Assembly (NCBI GenBank): GCA_045113275.1
Contig: JBGUIU010000265.1
Span: 1-20,345 of the forward strand
DNA from: UBA1181 sp045113275
Lineage (GTDB): Bacteria > Bacteroidota > Bacteroidia > Bacteroidales > Paludibacteraceae
Direction: 5' to 3'
Length of the DNA stretch: 20,345 bases
The notes beneath the pieces are model-generated. The model saw only the letters and a list, made by a program, of their open reading frames with translations. It was not told the origin of the DNA and ran no database searches. Positions 15,931 through 20,345 of this stretch are shown in pieces (positions within the stretch are counted from its first letter, which is position 1; each line of letters starts with the position of its first letter). Both the position numbers and the translations under genes were made by a program.

Positions 15931-18900
15931 ATGGAACTGAAATACGACGGGAGAAAGTTTATCGGGGTTGTCAAATTCTTTGATGCGATAAAAGGCTTCG
16001 GCTTTATTGCGTCAAATTGTTGTGGAATGCCTGACCAAAAAGTTTACAAACAGGACTTCTACATAGATACGTCCTCTTTCCCAGATGGCAAGCATATTCG
16101 GGAGGGTGGAATTGTGGTATTCCAGATCGAGCAGCAAACCCGAAACAGGGTTAAAGCCGTAAATGTTCGCATTGTTTCAAAAACTGATGAAGATAAAGAA
16201 CTGTTCCTCCAGTACTACGATGACTACGAAGAAGTAGAACTAAAGGAAGGAACCGTCAATGTCTTTAGGCATTTTCGCAGGAACCATTCCACGCAAAGAC
16301 TATTGGAAATTGTGGCACACCGTGTAGAAAACGAGGACTTGCGAAGTATAGAAAGGACAGCCAAGCTCGTCAGTTCGTTAATTGATCATTTCGAAACAAG
16401 AAATGCTAATGGTGCTACACAATTTGTTTTTGACTACGATACGGAGAATTATAAGAAATGGGTAAAGTTCTTTAAATGCTTAAACAAAGAAGAGATATTA
16501 GAGTTATTCAAGAAGTATCCTACTGTTGCTAAATTCGTGAAAGACGAAACAATCATTACCGCTTGGATCGCAGGATACAAGGATAAGGAGTTGGATCTCT
16601 CAACCTTATTGATGCTAAAATCCTGCATAGAGCATTTGCCAAAGAGAAAGGGTACAACCCTTCAAAAACTCATCAGCAAGAACGTGAATCGGCTGGTTAA
16701 TGAACTAATCGACAAATACAAAAATCGAGTTAGTTTTTATGAATATGAAATCACGAATACTACAAAGCAATTTCACGCATTGACAGGCGAAGACTACGAA
16801 TTCGTGCTAATAAAATGCAAAGATACTTGTAAAATAAATGAGTTGCGCAGTGCTTTGAATCAACTAAAGTCCACAAGTCGATGTGGGTCTGAGGAAATCA
16901 AAGTGGCCCAGTGTTATCACAATTTATCTAATGAAGGGAAAAAAACGGCCACGCCAGAGATTAAAGATGCTATTAAAGAGAAAATTTCTTCATTAGGGGA
17001 TAATGGATATGTCTTTGAAATCTTAAAGATACTCAAGGCCTTCAGTTTCTTGGGAGAGGAATTTACGCATCCATACCATGAGGCTTATCAAGAAACAGCC
17101 AATGAGTCACTACTTAAAACTATTGAGGGTGATAGGGTTAATGATACCAGACAGATTGAAGGATTCATCAATCTGTATCAAGAGTATTTTGAGGAGAACA
17201 GTGATGAACAACTGATAACAGCCGCTAAACAGCGGTTGCTATCAGCCACATCGCTTCAGACCCTCAATATGATGTGTTACAAATATTCCTCGTCCTTTTC
17301 TAAGGAAACTAGCATCAGCTTCTTAACCAGAGAAGAAATCTTTGAACGAGTCAAAGAAATTATCAGCAACTGGTCTATTCAAGAAGTCAAGAATTTCATC
17401 AATTCTGAAAGAGAGGTGTTTGAAAAAGAGGAGTCTCTTGAAACAAGGGTAATCAACCGCGCTTTTGACCTAATAAGGAAAATCCCGTTATCAGAGCCTT
17501 TTGATGCAGATGCTCCAAAAAAACGTACACTTGTTGAGGCTCTGTCTGGCGAAACGGCTCATGATACTTCAAAAATCATAGAGGAGAATTGTTCATTCCT
17601 TAAGGCTTTGGGACGTTTGAAAGGTGACCAACAAACCGAGGAACGCTGGTATAATTATACCCAATCATGTAACTATCAAGAAAAGCTGGCTTTGTTCAAT
17701 AACGGAGTAATTTCTAGTGCGCCTCAAGACGTGACAGAAGAAATTATTAATGGTCTTAATGTTAATGACTTTACTGATGTTGAAAGCAAACTGCCTTCTT
17801 GGCTCAATCAATATAGTGTTTATGGTGGTTACAAATGCCCAAAACTCATTGATGAAGAAAAAGAAAAGATGCTCAGATCTTCAAATGGTGTGTTTGAGGT
17901 TATCGAGAAACGAGTTCTTGCTATTGAATTGACTCCGGACAATTATTATTTCATCATCTTTTTGCTTGAGTTGGTTCGCCTAAAGCTTCCTGAATACCCT
18001 GATTACTATCAGAAACGTGATTGGGAAAAGGAACTAAAGAACTTTATCAATCGATTAATATTCAGGAGCTCAGATAACCCTCGGATGAAAACCATCCTTT
18101 GGGCCGTTTTCTTCCAGTCGGCAGCCTCGCTTAAAACGTTGACTGAAATCTTCTCTGACTTACCACCATACATTCAAATCAATGCGGTAAAAAAACTGTT
18201 CCAGTTGATTGATCAAGGGAAACTAAACCTGAATGCCGAGAGCCTGTACAAACTGATTGGAGGTGGTGTTCGTCCAATATGCTTGCCGTTGGAAATGACA
18301 TTTGCATACTTACAGTTGAGATCAAAGAATGCAAATGCCACGTTCAACAATAACATGATGTTGCAGTTGATTGATGGACGTGACGATCACCGGCAGTGGG
18401 TGAAAATCAATAAGCTTTTGCATAAATGCATAGGGCGCATGTACTGGAAGGTTGATGAAGGTAGCAGACCTCGAAACAAATTCTATAACGGATTTGTTGA
18501 AGTTAAGGATGAAAGAATTGAAGTATTCATTCCTAACAAGATGAGCGATTCTAGTCAAACACCCCAAGTTTACAATAATAAATACTTTAACCAGATTAAA
18601 GAATATGTTAGAATAAACTTTGGGGACAACCAACCAATCCTAAGTGACTATGGTGATTCCTACGAAATGCTCTTTAAAAAGGAGCAACTCATGGAGGTGT
18701 ACAATATGGCACAACACTTCGACTTTAGTTACCGAGAGAGATATTATCCAGACCTTATTCCTGATGCAAATGAAAATGATTCTCAACTGTTTTGTGAAGC
18801 TCGCCAGGCATTAAAACTTGATAACGAAAAAGGAATTCCATTCTATTGGTGCAGAGGGTATCCTTGTTATCGTTGGCCTGTCAGATTCATGATGAATAAC

Positions 18901-19467
18901 GAATGGGACAGATATACTATTCTTGACTTTATGAGAATATTGAATATCCCGGTAGATTATGTATCAAGTAAAGGAACAACGAGATTTGGACATTATATAA
19001 TCTTAAATTCTTTCTTGCTGTCATTTAAAAAGTTCTATGATCACTTATTCTGTAGGGCTTGCAAGAAACTGATGAAGCCCAGCGACATTTCTAACTTCGG
19101 CACACGGGCTGTAACTGAATTCTCATGTGCCAACGAGGAGTGTGAGAATTTCGGGCAGGTTGTATATCTCAACCATTGTTTTAACAGAAAAAACTGCAAT
19201 GCAACCATAGACAGTCGTGACTCAAAGCAATGTCCCAACGGACAGTATATTTGTCCTGAATGTGGTGCTTGTTGCTCAACGCAAAACTTCGCTAACCGAT
19301 TGTCAAATCTTAGATTTACAGGTGGCGCAATCTCTCCATGGTTAGAGAACTTCGTTAACAGCGACCTTGGCCATTGGGAGAAAAACGAGTTTTACTGCTA
19401 CAAATGTGGCAAAAAGCTCGTCAATGGTGAATGCCCTGATTGTAATACTACATACAACAAAAAATAA
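15931..19467 (+). CDS. Large cold-shock-domain protein with C-terminal zinc ribbons
   Basis: A 1178-residue protein starting at ATG 15931; the in-frame TTG at 15886 adds 15 residues ahead of the domain and is not preferred. Residues about 9-80 form a cold-shock domain, an OB fold binding single-stranded nucleic acid: GVVKFFD, RNP1 KGFGFI at 21-26, RNP2-like DFYID at 42-46, and the closing VKAVNVRI. A long, mostly helical middle of about 900 residues has no motif I recognise. A Trp/Cys segment (FYWCRGYPCYRWP) precedes the C-terminal zinc-binding region: Cys1041/1044 with Cys1066/1071, a cluster including NHCFNRKNC and CPECGACC, and a rubredoxin-like pair Cys1156/1159 with Cys1168/1171. Ordinary cold-shock proteins are about 70 residues, so this is far outside their range. 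It probably senses or handles phage or host nucleic acid, perhaps as effector of the motor upstream; both are inference. It is flanked by two paralogous acidic proteins. Confidence 0.82.
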   Translation: MELKYDGRKFIGVVKFFDAIKGFGFIASNCCGMPDQKVYKQDFYIDTSSFPDGKHIREGGIVVFQIEQQTRNRVKAVNVRIVSKTDEDKELFLQYYDDYEEVELKEGTVNVFRHFRRNHSTQRLLEIVAHRVENEDLRSIERTAKLVSSLIDHFETRNANGATQFVFDYDTENYKKWVKFFKCLNKEEILELFKKYPTVAKFVKDETIITAWIAGYKDKELDLSTLLMLKSCIEHLPKRKGTTLQKLISKNVNRLVNELIDKYKNRVSFYEYEITNTTKQFHALTGEDYEFVLIKCKDTCKINELRSALNQLKSTSRCGSEEIKVAQCYHNLSNEGKKTATPEIKDAIKEKISSLGDNGYVFEILKILKAFSFLGEEFTHPYHEAYQETANESLLKTIEGDRVNDTRQIEGFINLYQEYFEENSDEQLITAAKQRLLSATSLQTLNMMCYKYSSSFSKETSISFLTREEIFERVKEIISNWSIQEVKNFINSEREVFEKEESLETRVINRAFDLIRKIPLSEPFDADAPKKRTLVEALSGETAHDTSKIIEENCSFLKALGRLKGDQQTEERWYNYTQSCNYQEKLALFNNGVISSAPQDVTEEIINGLNVNDFTDVESKLPSWLNQYSVYGGYKCPKLIDEEKEKMLRSSNGVFEVIEKRVLAIELTPDNYYFIIFLLELVRLKLPEYPDYYQKRDWEKELKNFINRLIFRSSDNPRMKTILWAVFFQSAASLKTLTEIFSDLPPYIQINAVKKLFQLIDQGKLNLNAESLYKLIGGGVRPICLPLEMTFAYLQLRSKNANATFNNNMMLQLIDGRDDHRQWVKINKLLHKCIGRMYWKVDEGSRPRNKFYNGFVEVKDERIEVFIPNKMSDSSQTPQVYNNKYFNQIKEYVRINFGDNQPILSDYGDSYEMLFKKEQLMEVYNMAQHFDFSYRERYYPDLIPDANENDSQLFCEARQALKLDNEKGIPFYWCRGYPCYRWPVRFMMNNEWDRYTILDFMRILNIPVDYVSSKGTTRFGHYIILNSFLLSFKKFYDHLFCRACKKLMKPSDISNFGTRAVTEFSCANEECENFGQVVYLNHCFNRKNCNATIDSRDSKQCPNGQYICPECGACCSTQNFANRLSNLRFTGGAISPWLENFVNSDLGHWEKNEFYCYKCGKKLVNGECPDCNTTYNKK

Positions 19468-19482
19468 ATATATTATAAAACT

Positions 19483-19896
19483 ATGTTATTGACAAGAGCA
19501 AATAAGGAGACCATCGTGATTACAGTCGAAAACTTCTGGGACTGGATGGATCTGTTTGATAACGGGGAATTGGACGAGATCGAGTTTGATCTTGATGCAG
19601 AAAACCTCGATGCATTCTTCCCTGATTGGGACACCTACGTTGACGAGAACAATCCTTTTGGCTCCCTGAAGATGGAGGACATCAAGGCAATTAAAACCCT
19701 CCATATCCTGATTGCCACAGACGTTCAAGAGTTAGAGGATCTTGAAGGTGAGGGATTCTATGATGTCGTTGGTTGTGAATGTGAATTAGCCGACAAGGCC
19801 ATAAATGAAGTAGGTGATGAACCCACCTTTGAAGACTTCTTGGATTACACCGGCAACGCTACCTTCAAAATCACACCCAACCATCCCGAGCCTTAA
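19483..19896 (+). CDS. Very acidic small protein, paralogue of the 15434 gene
   Basis: A 137-residue protein with about 36 Asp/Glu against 7 Lys/Arg by hand count. Its first half aligns with the 143-aa protein upstream of the cold-shock gene through ENFWDWMDLFD and LDAFFPDW. The family is not recognised. Strong negative charge in a small protein next to nucleic-acid-binding and nuclease genes raises the options of a DNA/RNA-mimic inhibitor, an immunity-like partner or a chaperone for the 1178-aa protein; nothing here decides among them. It starts 15 bases after the cold-shock gene and ends 2 bases before the next ATG, so it is co-translated with its neighbours. This copy appears intact, unlike the upstream one. 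Confidence 0.7.
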   Translation: MLLTRANKETIVITVENFWDWMDLFDNGELDEIEFDLDAENLDAFFPDWDTYVDENNPFGSLKMEDIKAIKTLHILIATDVQELEDLEGEGFYDVVGCECELADKAINEVGDEPTFEDFLDYTGNATFKITPNHPEP

Positions 19897-19898
19897 CG

Positions 19899-20255
19899 AT
19901 GGACGAGGCACCGAGCAAGGAACAGCTGAATGAACTTGTAAACTCACTTTGCGAGTTACAAGGCAGGATCCTGTCGGTAGTAGGACCGCCAAAGCATTAT
20001 CAGCAGTCCCTTGCTGCAAGTGTTGAGCCGCTTAAGACACCAATCTTCTTCCTGCGGCAAATGCTCGGCTACGCCGACTTCCCGCAGAGTAGGGTACAGC
20101 ATCAATGGCTCGCCTCGTTCAAGACCTCACCGCCCGATTACCTATCAGAGTGCATCGTGCAAATCAAGAACGGTGACATCCCTATCGATGACCTCAACCT
20201 GCGCCGCTCTCTCATCGACTTCTACTCAGAACTTCAAGAATTGTACGAAAAATGA
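19899..20255 (+). CDS. Unrecognised 118-aa helical protein
   Basis: A 118-residue, mainly helical protein (MDEAPSKEQLNELVNSL..., ending SLIDFYSELQELYEK). No family or motif is recognised. It begins 2 bases after the stop of the acidic protein and its stop overlaps the next start in an ATGA arrangement, which points to tight translational coupling. Its C-terminal LIDFY segment reappears, out of frame, at the end of the 143-aa gene near 15841-15885, with 15 identical bases. This suggests that the acidic protein and this protein are an old pair that was once also present, complete, upstream of the cold-shock gene. Confidence 0.65.
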   Translation: MDEAPSKEQLNELVNSLCELQGRILSVVGPPKHYQQSLAASVEPLKTPIFFLRQMLGYADFPQSRVQHQWLASFKTSPPDYLSECIVQIKNGDIPIDDLNLRRSLIDFYSELQELYEK

Positions 20256-20345
20256 ATGATCAAAGGAAATACGAGATTAGATGTGTAGAAGCTGATGGCA
20301 GCGACTACTGCTGTGCTACATTCGCTTCGCGCGAGATAGCTGAGC
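20252..20345 (+). CDS. Start of a further gene, cut by the window edge
   Basis: An ATG at 20252 overlaps the preceding stop (ATGA) and opens a frame that runs without a stop to the right edge, giving 31 codons beginning MNDQRKYEIRCVEADG. The competing ATG at 20256 meets a stop within 11 codons. Length is too short to name it. The 4-base overlap shows the operon goes on past the window. Confidence 0.5.
   Translation, partial: MNDQRKYEIRCVEADGSDYCCATFASREIAE

Noticed and set aside
20011..20259. 82-codon frame overlapping the 118-aa gene
   Set aside because: It is an alternative-frame shadow rich in Ser/Arg and overlaps a better-formed, translationally coupled gene.
1..20345. CRISPR array, tRNA, rRNA, integrase or insertion sequence
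   Set aside because: No regularly spaced direct repeats, cloverleaf, rRNA segment or transposase/recombinase motif was seen on either strand.

Overview
The window looks like a chromosomal defence island from a Bacteroidales-type bacterium (phylum Bacteroidota). The taxonomic hints are two near-perfect copies of the Bacteroidetes -7 promoter box (TAnnTTTG) at 192-199 and 470-477, weak or absent Shine-Dalgarno sequences, and protein families common in gut Bacteroidales. No rRNA, tRNA, transposase, integrase or CRISPR array was found. GC content changes sharply between genes and even within one gene (hand counts per 60 bases range from about 65% at 2161-2220 to about 27% at 4501-4560), as expected for an island built by repeated acquisition. 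Every recognised gene is on the + strand.

Left edge (1-522): the last 51 codons of an unrecognised gene, then a 365-base stretch without a gene. That stretch holds a Bacteroidetes-type promoter, a long nested hairpin that looks like a structured RNA of about 200 nt, a short terminator-like hairpin, and a second promoter for the next gene.

First block (523-11104): a very large single-chain type ISP restriction-modification enzyme (Mrr-like nuclease, SF2 translocase, N6-adenine methyltransferase, target recognition) with an unusual AT-rich C-terminal extension; a membrane-anchored STAND ATPase with helical-repeat C-terminus; a T5orf172/GIY-YIG protein with a DUF4357-like C-terminus; a small BamE/SmpA-like membrane protein; and a GmrSD-like DUF262+DUF1524 nuclease. 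The ISP enzyme would attack unmodified DNA and the GmrSD-like enzyme is of a family that attacks modified DNA, so the two could be complementary.

Second block (11168-20345): a small two-helix membrane protein, then a strong match to a sigma-54 promoter (11431-11447), then a Zorya-like core: ZorA-like MotA/TolQ channel with coiled-coil tail, ZorB-like OmpA-domain stator partner, and an HNH nuclease comparable with ZorE. The same-strand series continues with genes not part of the canonical Zorya types I know: a 218-aa helical protein, a small acidic protein with a frame-disrupted end, a 1178-aa protein with an N-terminal cold-shock domain and C-terminal zinc ribbons, a second and very acidic paralogue of the small protein, a 118-aa protein, and the start of one more gene. 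The most interesting hypothesis is that this is an expanded, sigma-54-controlled Zorya-like system in which the membrane motor works with an HNH nuclease and a giant nucleic-acid-binding protein flanked by small acidic accessory proteins. The motor assignment is well supported; the functional link to the cold-shock protein rests on gene order only, and it could be a separate system next door.
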